A stretch of DNA of 44,174 nt, from NCBI GenBank assembly GCA_016212275.1, contig JACRGR010000041.1:1-44174 (forward strand), written 5' to 3'. The notes under the pieces were generated by a model. The model was not told the origin of the DNA. It saw only the letters and a program-made list of their open reading frames with translations, and did not search any database. A program made the translations under genes and the position numbers. Origin of the DNA: Nitrospinota bacterium (GTDB lineage: Bacteria; Nitrospinota_A; UBA7883; JACRGQ01). Position 1 is the stretch's first letter. Every line of letters begins with the position of its first letter. Positions 27,186 to 35,382 of this stretch are shown one piece after another.

Positions 27186-28025
27186 TTACTCCTCTTCTTC
27201 CTTGCCAGCCAGTTCCGGCGGCGGTTGGGGCTGGTGGAATTTATGGCATTTCACGCACCCGGCGTTGCCGTTCGACCGTTCATGGCAATGGGCGCAATCA
27301 TGTACCGAGGGGAGGTTCTCCGGGCTTTTTTCCGGGAACTTGAGCAGGTTGGCGTGGCAGGTCATGCATTTGGCCGTTGTGGCGTGGATGTCGTGCGGGA
27401 AGTACGCCTTCTTCACATACAGGCGGGTTTTCACCGGCATCGGCACGTCGAACCTCCCTCTGTGGCAGGCCAGGCAGACAAAGCCGTTAAGCCGCGCGTA
27501 ATCGTAGGTGAGTTTCCCGTTCTCTCCGTCGTCGTCGTGGCACATGAAACATTTTTCCATCTCCAGCCCCTTCACCTTCAGGGCGTGAACGCTGTGGGGG
27601 AATACCGGATCGGGTTCCGGTTTTTTTATCACCGGCAGTTCTTTTATTTCCGGGTGCTTCCCGAACTTGTGGCAGGGGATGCAGGCTGTCCGCTTCACCG
27701 CCGTGATGTTCCTTCTCGCGCCGCCGTGCTCCGTGTGGCACTCGCCGCAACGGGCGGACTTCAGCTTTTCATGTTTTTCTTTTTCCGCCGTTTCCGCCAG
27801 ATGCGTCGTGGCCTCTCCGTGGCACTCCAGGCATTTCTCATCCGTCACGCCGTGCCACGGCGTGTGGCAAGCGGGGCAGTTGTTGTTCATCCCCGAATGC
27901 TTTTTTGAGAGTTCGCCATCCATGAAAATGTGCGTGTGCCCCACGGTGGACATGAGCAGAACGAGCGCCAGCAAAACCAGCGAGGCGACGCCGGTGACGA
28001 TGAGCCGGAATTTTACCTTGTCCAT
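27186..28025 (-). CDS. nonaheme c-type cytochrome, membrane-anchored
   Basis: 279 residues. One N-terminal helix (about 7-27) without an obvious cleavage site anchors it; the rest is extracytoplasmic. Nine CxxCH motifs in order: CPACH, CLECH, CGECH, CIPCH, CFMCH, CLACH, CMTCH, CAHCH and CVKCH, with many further His residues available as distal ligands (HSVHALKVKG, FPHDIHATT), a pattern like NapC/NrfH- and c7/triheme-type bis-His cytochromes. The tail is Pro- and Glu-rich (GKEEEE). Its ATG overlaps the stop of the cytochrome b gene (TAATG). It should accept electrons from, or give them to, the membrane cytochrome b. The terminal partner is unknown. Confidence 0.9.
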   Translation of the reverse strand: MDKVKFRLIVTGVASLVLLALVLLMSTVGHTHIFMDGELSKKHSGMNNNCPACHTPWHGVTDEKCLECHGEATTHLAETAEKEKHEKLKSARCGECHTEHGGARRNITAVKRTACIPCHKFGKHPEIKELPVIKKPEPDPVFPHSVHALKVKGLEMEKCFMCHDDDGENGKLTYDYARLNGFVCLACHRGRFDVPMPVKTRLYVKKAYFPHDIHATTAKCMTCHANLLKFPEKSPENLPSVHDCAHCHERSNGNAGCVKCHKFHQPQPPPELAGKEEEE

Positions 28026-28861
28026 TACCAGTAGTAGAAGATGGCGAAAATGTGGATGAACACCGCGGTCAGGGTCACGCCCGACAGCGGCATGTGGAAG
28101 GCCAGCCAGACGTCCAGCACTTCCATTTTGGACAGGCGGAACGCCAGCCGTTCCCGCTCCAGTATCGCGCCGGTCATCAGCGTGAAGTGGTATTTTTCGT
28201 TGTCAGGGACCTGTTGTTTCAATTCATCCATTTCTTTCGTGCGCAAACGCAATAGCGCCCGCTCCTCGGTGAACAGGTATTCCCACGCCACGCGGTTGTA
28301 AGTGAGCATGGGCCGTATCTTTTCCCGGTAGATTTCCTGAAATGCGGCGGAGAGGGCTGCGGCGTCCTTGTCCGCGTCCGCCAGGTGTTTATTGAGTTCC
28401 TCCCGCATGTCCTCTTTCAAGATCACCTGCCGCCCCTCCTTGGTGATGGATATGGGGGTGAGCTTGTAAACGAGCGCCCCGGCGATGCCGCTCCCGGTGA
28501 CCAGCACGAACAGGGCGAACAGAACACCCCCGAATACGCCGTCAATGTTCAGCCCGGTGTGCAGGATGACGAGGATGGCGGCGAGCACTCCCAGGTAAAT
28601 GTGGGCCGTGAGCCAGGTATTCGTGGGGCCGAGTTTGTAGCCATAGGCGTGTTTGCGTATCTTGTACGCGATGAGGAACAGCATGAGCAACAGCGCCATA
28701 ACGCCGAAGAGAATGCCGAACGCGGTGCCCCCTTCCGGCTCGTCTTTCGAGACGTAGATGAAATACAGGATCGTGCATATTCCGGTGATGACCGCGAACA
28801 CGAGCGGCCATTTTCCCCGGATTATCGGCGTATCGTCGCCCGCCAAAGACCGTATTGCCAT
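28025..28861 (-). CDS. membrane b-type cytochrome subunit (two-heme pattern)
   Basis: 278 residues, not matched to a named family. Four hydrophobic helices lie at about 18-37, 47-66, 84-104 and 110-133, and a fifth at about 250-275. The third helix has His87 and His101 and the last has His256 and His270, both pairs exactly 14 residues apart, the arrangement that ligates two b hemes in respiratory cytochrome b subunits. Between helices four and five is a charged, probably cytoplasmic, segment of about 110 residues (VILKEDMREELNKHLADA onwards). The gene is coupled to the nonaheme cytochrome gene by TAATG and follows the cNMP-ferredoxin gene by 14 bases. It is likely the transmembrane step of an electron conduit (inference). 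Confidence 0.75.
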   Translation of the reverse strand: MAIRSLAGDDTPIIRGKWPLVFAVITGICTILYFIYVSKDEPEGGTAFGILFGVMALLLMLFLIAYKIRKHAYGYKLGPTNTWLTAHIYLGVLAAILVILHTGLNIDGVFGGVLFALFVLVTGSGIAGALVYKLTPISITKEGRQVILKEDMREELNKHLADADKDAAALSAAFQEIYREKIRPMLTYNRVAWEYLFTEERALLRLRTKEMDELKQQVPDNEKYHFTLMTGAILERERLAFRLSKMEVLDVWLAFHMPLSGVTLTAVFIHIFAIFYYW

Positions 28862-28875
28862 GCTTCCCTAATTCC

Positions 28876-30441
28876 TTATCCGACGGTCTTCAGTTCGGCG
28901 AAGTATTCGGTGGGGTCAACCCGCCGCGCCGCGCCGGTCGGGCAGTTATACACGCATCCCATGAAATCGTGCTGGCGGCACATATCGCACTTGGCCGCCC
29001 TCCGGCGGGCCTTTTTCGGTTTTTTCCCACCCTCCGCCGTCGTGGCGGGCGTTTCTTTCACGGCGACCATGTTCCGTTCGCCGGGGAATTTATTTGCGTC
29101 GGGTTTTTCCACCATCATCCGTTCGCCGGGGAAGGCGGTCCGTTGCCGGGATTCGGCGGCGGGAGGCGCAATGGCCTGCCCGGATTCCTCTCTCTTCGAA
29201 CGGAACGGCTTGAGCATCCGGGAGAACAGGGGTATCTTTTCCACCTTGGGGGTGGCGGTCTCGTCGAGCGTGACGATGCTGATATTTCCGTGCGGGCAAA
29301 GCCGCGCGCAACTGCCGCACCCGATGCAGTTGTCCTGATGGTAAATTTCGCCGGTGAGGTCGCGCCGTATGGCACCGGTGGGGCACTTGGTCATGCAGAC
29401 CGGGTCCTGGCAATTCCGGCACGAGGTGGGGAGCATGATGAAGTCGTTGAACTTCAGCCCCCGCCGTATGAGCCGCGAGTACCCGTCGTGCAGGTCGGCG
29501 CAGGCTTTCACGCAATTGTCGCAATGGACGCATTTGGAGGTGTCCATGATCAGCACCGCCTTGGACTGGATGACCCCTTCATCCACCACCGCCGCCAGCG
29601 TTTGGGCCAGCACGGTGCTGGTGACTACCTGCTCGTTTCGCTCCAGCCGTTTTTGGATGACTTTATGGAGGGCGCTCCGCACGGTGGGTTGGTGGGCCAG
29701 AATGGCCTCGAAGTCTTCCTTCGCCACCTTGATGATCTCCACCCGGTTGAGCGCCGATACGGTGGCGGACCGTTTTTCGTTCCCCAACAGGGCGATCTCG
29801 CCGAAGTAGCTTCCCTCGTTCAGGTAGGCGATCACCCGCTCGGCCCCTTTCGCGTCGGTCTGCGTCACCTTCACGAAGCCGTAGCGGATAAGGTAAAAAG
29901 CGTCGCCTTCCGCCCCTTGTTTGAAAACGACCTCGTCTTTTTTGAAGGTGAGCAGGGATACCTTGTCCTTGAGTTCCTCCAGGAACTCCTTGGACAGGCC
30001 GGAAAAGACCGGGATGTTTCCCAAGTGGGTGCTGAGCGCGCGGGCGCGGTAGGTGGCGTCCAGCCGTTCCTTGATGACCGGGAATTTGTCGAGGATCTTG
30101 AACAGCCTGTCGCGCGAGATGTTCAGCAGGTCCAGCGGCGTATCGGCAACCACGTCCGCCGTGCGCGGCGTGCCGGACATCGCGGCGATCTCGCCGAAAA
30201 ACTCCCCTTTGCCCAACTTGATTCGCCGGGGAACGTCGGATTTCGACACCATGATGAGGACACTCGCCTCGCCATCGAGGATGACGTTGCAGTTCTCGTC
30301 GTACTCACCCTGCCGGCAAATGAACTCGCCCGGCTCGAAGTGCTTCGCGTCGTACTCGCGCAGTATTTCACACACCTCGGCGGAGTCCGCACCCATGAAC
30401 ATGGGGATTTGCCGTATAAAGTGGTCAAGTTTTAATCCCAT
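28876..30441 (-). CDS. double cyclic-nucleotide-binding domain ferredoxin protein
   Basis: 521 residues, cytoplasmic. Two CRP-like cNMP-binding folds come first: about 10-125 (PGEFICRQGEYDENC, GEFFGEIAAMSGTPRTADV) and 140-260 (FKQGAEGDAFYLIRYG, GSYFGEIALLGNEKRSATV). The phosphate-binding cassettes FGEIAAMSGTPRTA and FGEIALLGNEKRSA look intact. Then Fe-S motifs: CVHCDNCVKAC (from Cys304), CRNCQDPVCMTKCP, CIGCGSCARLCP, a Pro/Lys-rich linker, and CDMCRQHDFMGCVYNCP (from Cys485), enough for about four [4Fe-4S] clusters. There is no helix-turn-helix, so it is an electron carrier with built-in ligand sensing rather than a transcription factor. It sits between the FMN/Fe-S gene and the cytochrome b gene. 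Confidence 0.9.
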   Translation of the reverse strand: MGLKLDHFIRQIPMFMGADSAEVCEILREYDAKHFEPGEFICRQGEYDENCNVILDGEASVLIMVSKSDVPRRIKLGKGEFFGEIAAMSGTPRTADVVADTPLDLLNISRDRLFKILDKFPVIKERLDATYRARALSTHLGNIPVFSGLSKEFLEELKDKVSLLTFKKDEVVFKQGAEGDAFYLIRYGFVKVTQTDAKGAERVIAYLNEGSYFGEIALLGNEKRSATVSALNRVEIIKVAKEDFEAILAHQPTVRSALHKVIQKRLERNEQVVTSTVLAQTLAAVVDEGVIQSKAVLIMDTSKCVHCDNCVKACADLHDGYSRLIRRGLKFNDFIMLPTSCRNCQDPVCMTKCPTGAIRRDLTGEIYHQDNCIGCGSCARLCPHGNISIVTLDETATPKVEKIPLFSRMLKPFRSKREESGQAIAPPAAESRQRTAFPGERMMVEKPDANKFPGERNMVAVKETPATTAEGGKKPKKARRRAAKCDMCRQHDFMGCVYNCPTGAARRVDPTEYFAELKTVG

Positions 30442-30450
30442 ACCTACATT

Positions 30451-31836
30451 TTACGCCAAAGGCACGCCGGTGACACGCGCCGTGGTTTCATCCAACGCCG
30501 CAAGGTCGTCCGGGGAGAGGGAGTGGATGGAATCCTTGCCGACCAGTCGGCAGAGTATCTTTATTTCGTCCACCGCCCCCTTGAAGAAGTTGACTGCCGC
30601 GCGGGAGGCGGCGGGGATGTCCAAGGTGTTGTTTTGCGTGCAGATACCCACCGGGCACCTTCCGGTGTGGCAGGCGCGGCAACGGATACATCCCATCGCC
30701 ATTTGGAGCGAGGAAGAGACATATACCGCCTCGGCCCCCAGCGCGAACGCTTTTGCGAAATCCGCCGAAGTCCGCAATCCCCCCGCCGCCACCAGCGTTA
30801 CGTCGTCCTTTTTGCCGGATTCGCGGATGAACTTGGCGCCGCGCACCAGAAGGTTCAGCAGGGGCAGGGCGGCATGTTCCCGCGCCACGGTTGGGGCGGC
30901 ACCGGTGCCACCTTCCATGCCGTCCAGCGTTATCACGTCCACCCCGGCGAACAGGGCGATCTCCAGGTCTTTTTCAATGTGGCCGCCAGCGAGCTTGATG
31001 CCAATCGGCGCACCGCCGGTGATTTCGCGCAGGTAGGTCACGCGATCCCGCAGGTCTTCTTTCGAGTTGATGTCCAGATGGCGCGCGGGGGAGATGGCGT
31101 CCACCCCTTTGTTTATTTTCCGCACGCGGGCGATCTCGTCGGTTATCTTTTCTTTCAGCAGGTGGCCCCCCATGCCGGGCTTGGCCCCCTGGCCTATCTT
31201 TATCTCTATCATGTCGGCTTTTTTAAGCGTTTCTTCCGTGATGCCGAACCGCCCCGTGGAGTACTGGAGCGCGTACGCGGTGGCGGCGGAGCGTTCCTCC
31301 TCCAGCATCCCCCCTTCGCCGCTGTTCGCCATCGTGCCCGCTTCGGCGGCCGCCTTGGCCAGCGCGATCTTCGCGTTCTTGGAAAGCGCGCCGAACGACA
31401 TCGCCCCCACCATCACCGGGATCTGCAGGCGGATCGGCTTTTTGGCCTTTTTCCCCAGCACCACCGTGGTGTCCACCGAATCGTGATCGAGCAGGGGCTT
31501 TTTGAAAAGCTGGGCGGGCAGGAACACCAGGTTGTCCATGTTCGCCACTTTTCTGCGCGCGCCCATGCCTTCCACCTGGTGTTTGCCGGTCTTGGCCATC
31601 CAGCCGACGTACGATTTTATTTCCGGGGTGTCCTTGCTGAACCCTTCCTCCTCCACCCAGAAGTATTCGATCGCTTTGGTGGGGCATGCGCTCCGGCAGT
31701 TCCCGCATCCCACACAGGTGTTCGTGTCGGCCACGGTCGGGCGGCCTTCATAGCTGGAAAGGTTTCCGTTTGGGCATGCTTTTACACACGCAAGGCACTC
31801 CAGGCAAATATGCCTGTTCCAATCATGAATGAACAT
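30451..31836 (-). CDS. ferredoxin-fused FMN glutamate-synthase-like protein (archaeal GltB type)
   Basis: 461 residues. The N-terminus holds two [4Fe-4S] motifs (Cys11-14-17-21 and Cys41-44-47-51). The rest matches the FMN-binding/synthase domain of glutamate synthase: MVGAMSFGALSKNAKIALA, NSGEGGM, KIGQGAKPGMGG, SPARHLDI, GIKLAGGH, DGMEGGTGAAPT, and the [3Fe-4S] cysteine cluster CIRCRACHTGRCPVGIC (from Cys383). The glutaminase domain and the C-terminal beta-helix of full GltB are absent, as in the stand-alone archaeal form. It may make glutamate, but its place at the head of a cytochrome operon suggests another FMN redox job. ATG start with GGGGTGAG. Confidence 0.9.
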   Translation of the reverse strand: MFIHDWNRHICLECLACVKACPNGNLSSYEGRPTVADTNTCVGCGNCRSACPTKAIEYFWVEEEGFSKDTPEIKSYVGWMAKTGKHQVEGMGARRKVANMDNLVFLPAQLFKKPLLDHDSVDTTVVLGKKAKKPIRLQIPVMVGAMSFGALSKNAKIALAKAAAEAGTMANSGEGGMLEEERSAATAYALQYSTGRFGITEETLKKADMIEIKIGQGAKPGMGGHLLKEKITDEIARVRKINKGVDAISPARHLDINSKEDLRDRVTYLREITGGAPIGIKLAGGHIEKDLEIALFAGVDVITLDGMEGGTGAAPTVAREHAALPLLNLLVRGAKFIRESGKKDDVTLVAAGGLRTSADFAKAFALGAEAVYVSSSLQMAMGCIRCRACHTGRCPVGICTQNNTLDIPAASRAAVNFFKGAVDEIKILCRLVGKDSIHSLSPDDLAALDETTARVTGVPLA

Positions 31837-31882
31837 CTCTCACCCCTTAAAAATCCGGAGCCAACTGGAATATCAGCCGGGG

Positions 31883-31912
31883 AGTATAACATTACCGGAA
31901 AGGGCAAAACAA
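31883..31912 (-). promoter_or_regulatory. probable promoter of the redox operon
   Basis: Minus strand: -35 TTGTTT (31907-31912), 18-base spacer, -10 TATACT (31883-31888), with start predicted near 31876, about 40 bases before ATG 31836. The -35 box abuts the palindrome at 31911-31929. Confidence 0.5.
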
Positions 31913-31944
31913 ATACCCTGGGGGTATTTTATCAGCTAGCTGAT
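31911..31944. promoter_or_regulatory. paired palindromes, one CsoR/CstR-like operator candidate
   Basis: AAATACCC-TGG-GGGTATTT (31911-31929) is followed at once by the perfect palindrome ATCAGCTAGCTGAT (31931-31944). The first resembles the TACCC...GGGGTA operators of CsoR/CstR-family repressors (Cu(I) or persulfide sensors). Its position against the -35 box suits repression. The identity of the regulator is inference; no csoR-like gene is in the window. Confidence 0.45.
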
Positions 31945-31990
31945 TTGCGCTCGCCTGAACGTGCTGGTTGCAATATGAGTCCCATCAGCC

Positions 31991-32479
31991 TTAGTGCTTG
32001 AGGCTTAGTTTCAGGTAGGACGATATGGCGGTTTCACGTTGCTCCTGCTCCAGATGGTCCCACATCAATATGCCGTCCAGATGGTCTATCTCGTGCGCCG
32101 CCGCCCGGGCGAAATAGCCGGTGGCATGGTACCGGCATTCCATGCCATCCACCGTGAATCCCGTTACGGTCACGCGCGCGGGGCGGGGCAGATCAATATA
32201 AAATCCGGGCATGCTCAGGCATCCCTCCTTGTCCGTGACGATGCCTTCTTCTTTGGATATTACGGGATTGGCCAGAACGAGGATGCCGCCTTTTTCCCGT
32301 TGGACGGCGATGACCCTTTGAAACACCCCGATTTGCGGAGCGGAAACTCCCATCGCGTTCGTGGCGGACACTATTTCGCGCAGTTCCCCGGCAAGATTTT
32401 TTAGCGGGTCGTCAAATGAATCGACCGCCGCCGATTTTTCCCTCAACCGCCCATCGGGATAGGTTATGATTTTCCGCAT
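31991..32479 (-). CDS. def: peptide deformylase
   Basis: 162 residues from ATG 32479 (MRKIITYPDGRLREKS), the normal N-terminus; a longer frame to 32629 is rejected because it has no homologous look and crosses the divergent gene. It removes the formyl group from new proteins. Motif 1 is GVSAPQIG (a slight variant of GxGxAAPQ), motif 2 EGCLSMPG supplies the metal Cys, and motif 3 HEIDHLDG supplies two His and the catalytic Glu. It is divergent from the radical SAM gene with 58 bases between starts. Confidence 0.93.
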   Translation of the reverse strand: MRKIITYPDGRLREKSAAVDSFDDPLKNLAGELREIVSATNAMGVSAPQIGVFQRVIAVQREKGGILVLANPVISKEEGIVTDKEGCLSMPGFYIDLPRPARVTVTGFTVDGMECRYHATGYFARAAAHEIDHLDGILMWDHLEQEQRETAISSYLKLSLKH

Positions 32480-32537
32480 TGTGATACCTGACGATTCTAA
32501 AGCCCTTCCGATGGCACGGCAAGGGAGTAAATCCCGG

Positions 32538-33491
32538 GTGAGGGGGCTGTACCGGATGATGGAGAGGTGCGGGATGTGTCCGCGCGCGTGTGGCGCGCGG
32601 CGGCTGGCGGGAAAGACCGGCATGTGCAAAAGCGGCGTTCTTCCGGTGGTGGCCAGCGCGAACGTTCATCATGGCGAAGAGCCGCCGATAACCGGCGCGC
32701 GTGGGTCCGGCACCGTTTTTTTCTCCGGGTGCAACATGCAGTGCGTTTTTTGCCAGAATTTTCCCATCTCCCAGCTTGGCGTGGGGAAACGGATGACAGT
32801 AACGGAGCTTGCCCGCAAAATGCTGGGACTGCAAAAACGGGGCGCGGAGAACATCAATTTCGTCACCCCCACGCATTTCATGGCGCAGGCCGCCCACGCG
32901 GTCTTCATCGCGCGACGGAAGGGCCTAGCTATCCCTATTGTCTGGAACACGTCGGGGTACGAATCGGTGGAGCCGCTCCGCTTGCTTGAGGGATTCGTGG
33001 ACATCTACCTGTGCGACTACCGGTACGCCACGCCGGAACTGGCGAAAAAGTTTTCTGGCGCGCCGGATTACCCGGCGGTGGTGGAACCGGCGATTGAAGA
33101 AATGCTCCGGCAGGTGGGGCATTTCGACGGACAGCGCGGCGTGATAATCCGCCACTTGTGCATGCCGGGACATTTGGACGAGACGCAAAAGGTGTTGGAG
33201 CGCATCCGCCAAAAATTCGGGGAGCGGACGACGGTGAGTTTTATGAGCCAGTTTTTCCCGGCGCACCGGTGCGCCGAATTCCCTGAGATCAACCGGCGCA
33301 TGACGGAAGAGGAGATGGAAGAGGCACGGAAACTACTCGAACGCTCCGGGCTGGAAAACGGATGGGTGCAATTGGAATACTCCACCCCGGAACAGGGTAC
33401 CACCCCTCTTTCCCCTCCTTACGAAGGAGGGGAGGGAAAGGGGGAGGTTGTCCGGAGGTTGGGGATGGAGCGCGATTTGGCTCCATCCTGA
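32538..33491 (+). CDS. PflX/PflA-like radical SAM protein
   Basis: About 317 residues. It has the N-terminal cysteine block CGMCPRACGARR...GMC seen in PflX-type proteins, then the radical SAM triad in SGCNMQCVFCQN (first Cys codon at 32730). HPxHFMAQA-like and WNTSGYES segments and an LCDYRYATPELAKKFSG stretch also fit that family, whose substrate is mostly unknown. I choose GTG 32538, ten bases after AAGGGAG, since homologues begin near the LYRMMERC segment; ATG 32511 and ATG 32556 are alternatives. The last 30 or so codons run through a palindromic repeat (33403-33446), so the original stop was probably nearer ENGWVQ. Confidence 0.85.
   Translation: MRGLYRMMERCGMCPRACGARRLAGKTGMCKSGVLPVVASANVHHGEEPPITGARGSGTVFFSGCNMQCVFCQNFPISQLGVGKRMTVTELARKMLGLQKRGAENINFVTPTHFMAQAAHAVFIARRKGLAIPIVWNTSGYESVEPLRLLEGFVDIYLCDYRYATPELAKKFSGAPDYPAVVEPAIEEMLRQVGHFDGQRGVIIRHLCMPGHLDETQKVLERIRQKFGERTTVSFMSQFFPAHRCAEFPEINRRMTEEEMEEARKLLERSGLENGWVQLEYSTPEQGTTPLSPPYEGGEGKGEVVRRLGMERDLAPS
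33403..33446. repeat. palindromic repeat inside the radical SAM gene 3' end
   Basis: CCCCTCTTTCCCCTCCTT, ACG loop, AAGGAGGGGAGGGAAAGGGG: a strong pyrimidine/purine hairpin. It is like the short dispersed palindromes seen in many genomes. It falls in the coding frame, giving the odd SPPYEGGEGKGE tail. Confidence 0.65.
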
Positions 33492-33511
33492 AGTTGGAAT
33501 ACACTACAGCC

Positions 33512-33570
33512 TGTCATGCCCGTGAATACGGGCATCCAGAACATGGATTCCCGCCGTCGCGGGAATGACA
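33512..33570. repeat. TGTCAT...ATGACA palindromic repeat element
   Basis: 59 bp bounded by TGTCAT (33512-33517) and ATGACA (33565-33570). Inside are two hairpins, ATGCCCGT-gaat-ACGGGCAT (33516-33535) and ATTCCCGC-cgtc-GCGGGAAT (33547-33566). It resembles the dRS3-like GCGGGAAT repeats of many bacterial genomes. It lies between the radical SAM and PEPCK genes. Confidence 0.8.
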
Positions 33571-33612
33571 ATTTTAAACATAAAACAGGACGAGCTATTG
33601 GGGAGATAACGG

Positions 33613-35382
33613 ATGAGCACGATTTCCACCACCATTGACCCGCAGGGGCATATCAACGTCGGCAGTGTCATCGAGGCGGCGGCCATACAGCTATTCAGTT
33701 CGCCGCACACCCGGCACGGCGGCATCAACATCGCCTACGAACTTTCCTGCCAGCAACCGAACGTGCTGGTGACCGACGCGCTGATGAGCGACGTGGAGGG
33801 GGTGGGGCTTTTCAATACGAACAACAAGGTGCTGGTGAGCATCACCGGTCAGGACACGGGCCGTAGCCCGTGGGCGCGCCATGTGGTGGATAAGCGCAAC
33901 CCGGAAGAGGTGGACAAGGTGGCGAAGCTCATCCGCAACGTGGTGCGCGAGATGATCTCCCTGCCGATGGTGGCGGTGGAGTGCTACTTCGGGCGGAGCA
34001 AGAACGCGATGGGGGAATGCGATTTCCTGGTCCCCCAAAAATACGCCAAGCACGCGTTCGACTTCATCCTGAATTTCGTGCCGGCCAGCGACGAAGCACG
34101 CAGGCTGTACAAGGAAAGCAGGCCGCTGGGGTTTAAGAACATCCGGGTCATCTCGCACCCCGATTGGGTGAACCCGGACTGGCTGGCCTGGAAAAACCGC
34201 GTGAACCCGCACGACGCCGAGGCGATGAAGAACGACCCGGAGCCGCCGCGCATCAAGATGATCTTCGACCCGGACCATAATATCGCGTTCCTGCTGGGGA
34301 ACTACTATTTCGGCGAGTGCAAAAAGGGGGCGCTGTCGCTCATCTGGAGCGCGTTTTTGAGCAAGGGGCTGGGGATGCCGATACACGGCTCCAGCAAGTC
34401 GCTGGTCATGCCGGACGGCAAGAAGGTCGCCTTCATCACCATCGGGCTTTCCGGCTCCGGCAAATCGTCGCTGGGGAACGCCTATCACGAAGAGTTCATC
34501 CAAAAAGGGTGGCTCAAGGACGTGGAATTGGGGAACGACGACGCGATAGTGGTGCAGATGGACGCGGACGAGACCAGCGGCCTCGAGAGCGGCCTGTACA
34601 ACAAGACGGACGACTACCGGCCCGGCTCTTTCTGGGAAAAAACGGTGCAATCAGCCGAGAACGCGCTGGTGATCGTGGACGAGCGGGGCCACCGCAAGCC
34701 GTACTACATGGACGTGTACGCCAAGAACGGCCGGTGCATAACCAACCGCCAGCACCTGCCGGGGGCGGCCCCGGTGCGGCTGGACACTCCCGCGCCGCAC
34801 TACATCTGCACCTTGCAAAAGGACAACACCTGGGGGCCGATCGCGCTGATCGAGGACCCGCTTTTACAGGCGGCGCTGTACATCACGCTGTCCACCAAAA
34901 GCACGGCGGCGGAGAACATTTCGCTTGCGGAACTGGGCAAGCTGAAAATTTCGCCGGGGGCCAACCCGTTCGGCATCTGGCCGCACAGCCAGGAGAGCGA
35001 CATGTTCCTGAGGATCGTCAACCGGCACAAGGTGAAAGGGCTTCTGCTGAACACCGGCGGCTTCTTCATCTCGGAGGAAGCGGAAAAGGCGGGGAACGAG
35101 ACGAAGATACCCAAGGAGCTTTCCATCATCCTGTACCCGCTGGTGGCCTCCGGGCGCATCAAGTGGGTGGAGTGGGACATGGTGCCCGGCGCGAAGGTGC
35201 CCGCGCCCGGCTCGATGGAGGAATTCTTCCCCGGCTACGACAAAAAGTTTTCGGTCGCGCCGGAACACCGCGAGGCGTACAAAACTCTGTTCCACCACCG
35301 GATGAAAAACCGGATAACCTGGATGGAAAAGAACCACATCGACGCCGCGATGATCGAAGCCCTGAAACGGGCGCAGGGGTAG
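33613..35382 (+). CDS. divergent PEP carboxykinase (ATP-type) family protein
   Basis: 589 residues; ordinary PckA is about 530-540. Diagnostic parts: TGRSPWARHVVDKR (from residue 82, cf. TGRSPKDKFIV), GECKKGALSLIWSAFLSKGLGMPIHGSS (the Lys-Lys and His of the metal site), the P-loop GLSGSGKSSL (278 onward; PckA has GLSGTGKTTL), DD in GNDDAIVV, and GLESGLYNKT...ALVIVDERGH matching FEGGCYAKT...VVFDE. Substitutions at the P-loop and the long C-terminal part set it apart from typical PckA. It probably catalyses nucleotide-dependent oxaloacetate to PEP conversion, but the substrate could differ. ATG start. Confidence 0.8.
   Translation: MSTISTTIDPQGHINVGSVIEAAAIQLFSSPHTRHGGINIAYELSCQQPNVLVTDALMSDVEGVGLFNTNNKVLVSITGQDTGRSPWARHVVDKRNPEEVDKVAKLIRNVVREMISLPMVAVECYFGRSKNAMGECDFLVPQKYAKHAFDFILNFVPASDEARRLYKESRPLGFKNIRVISHPDWVNPDWLAWKNRVNPHDAEAMKNDPEPPRIKMIFDPDHNIAFLLGNYYFGECKKGALSLIWSAFLSKGLGMPIHGSSKSLVMPDGKKVAFITIGLSGSGKSSLGNAYHEEFIQKGWLKDVELGNDDAIVVQMDADETSGLESGLYNKTDDYRPGSFWEKTVQSAENALVIVDERGHRKPYYMDVYAKNGRCITNRQHLPGAAPVRLDTPAPHYICTLQKDNTWGPIALIEDPLLQAALYITLSTKSTAAENISLAELGKLKISPGANPFGIWPHSQESDMFLRIVNRHKVKGLLLNTGGFFISEEAEKAGNETKIPKELSIILYPLVASGRIKWVEWDMVPGAKVPAPGSMEEFFPGYDKKFSVAPEHREAYKTLFHHRMKNRITWMEKNHIDAAMIEALKRAQG

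Noticed and set aside
32480..32629. Longer N-terminus for peptide deformylase
   Set aside because: It runs through the divergent radical SAM gene; MRKIITYPD at ATG 32479 is the usual deformylase start.
33403..33570. CRISPR array
   Set aside because: The repeats here are single palindromic units of different sequence with no regular spacers and no cas genes nearby.
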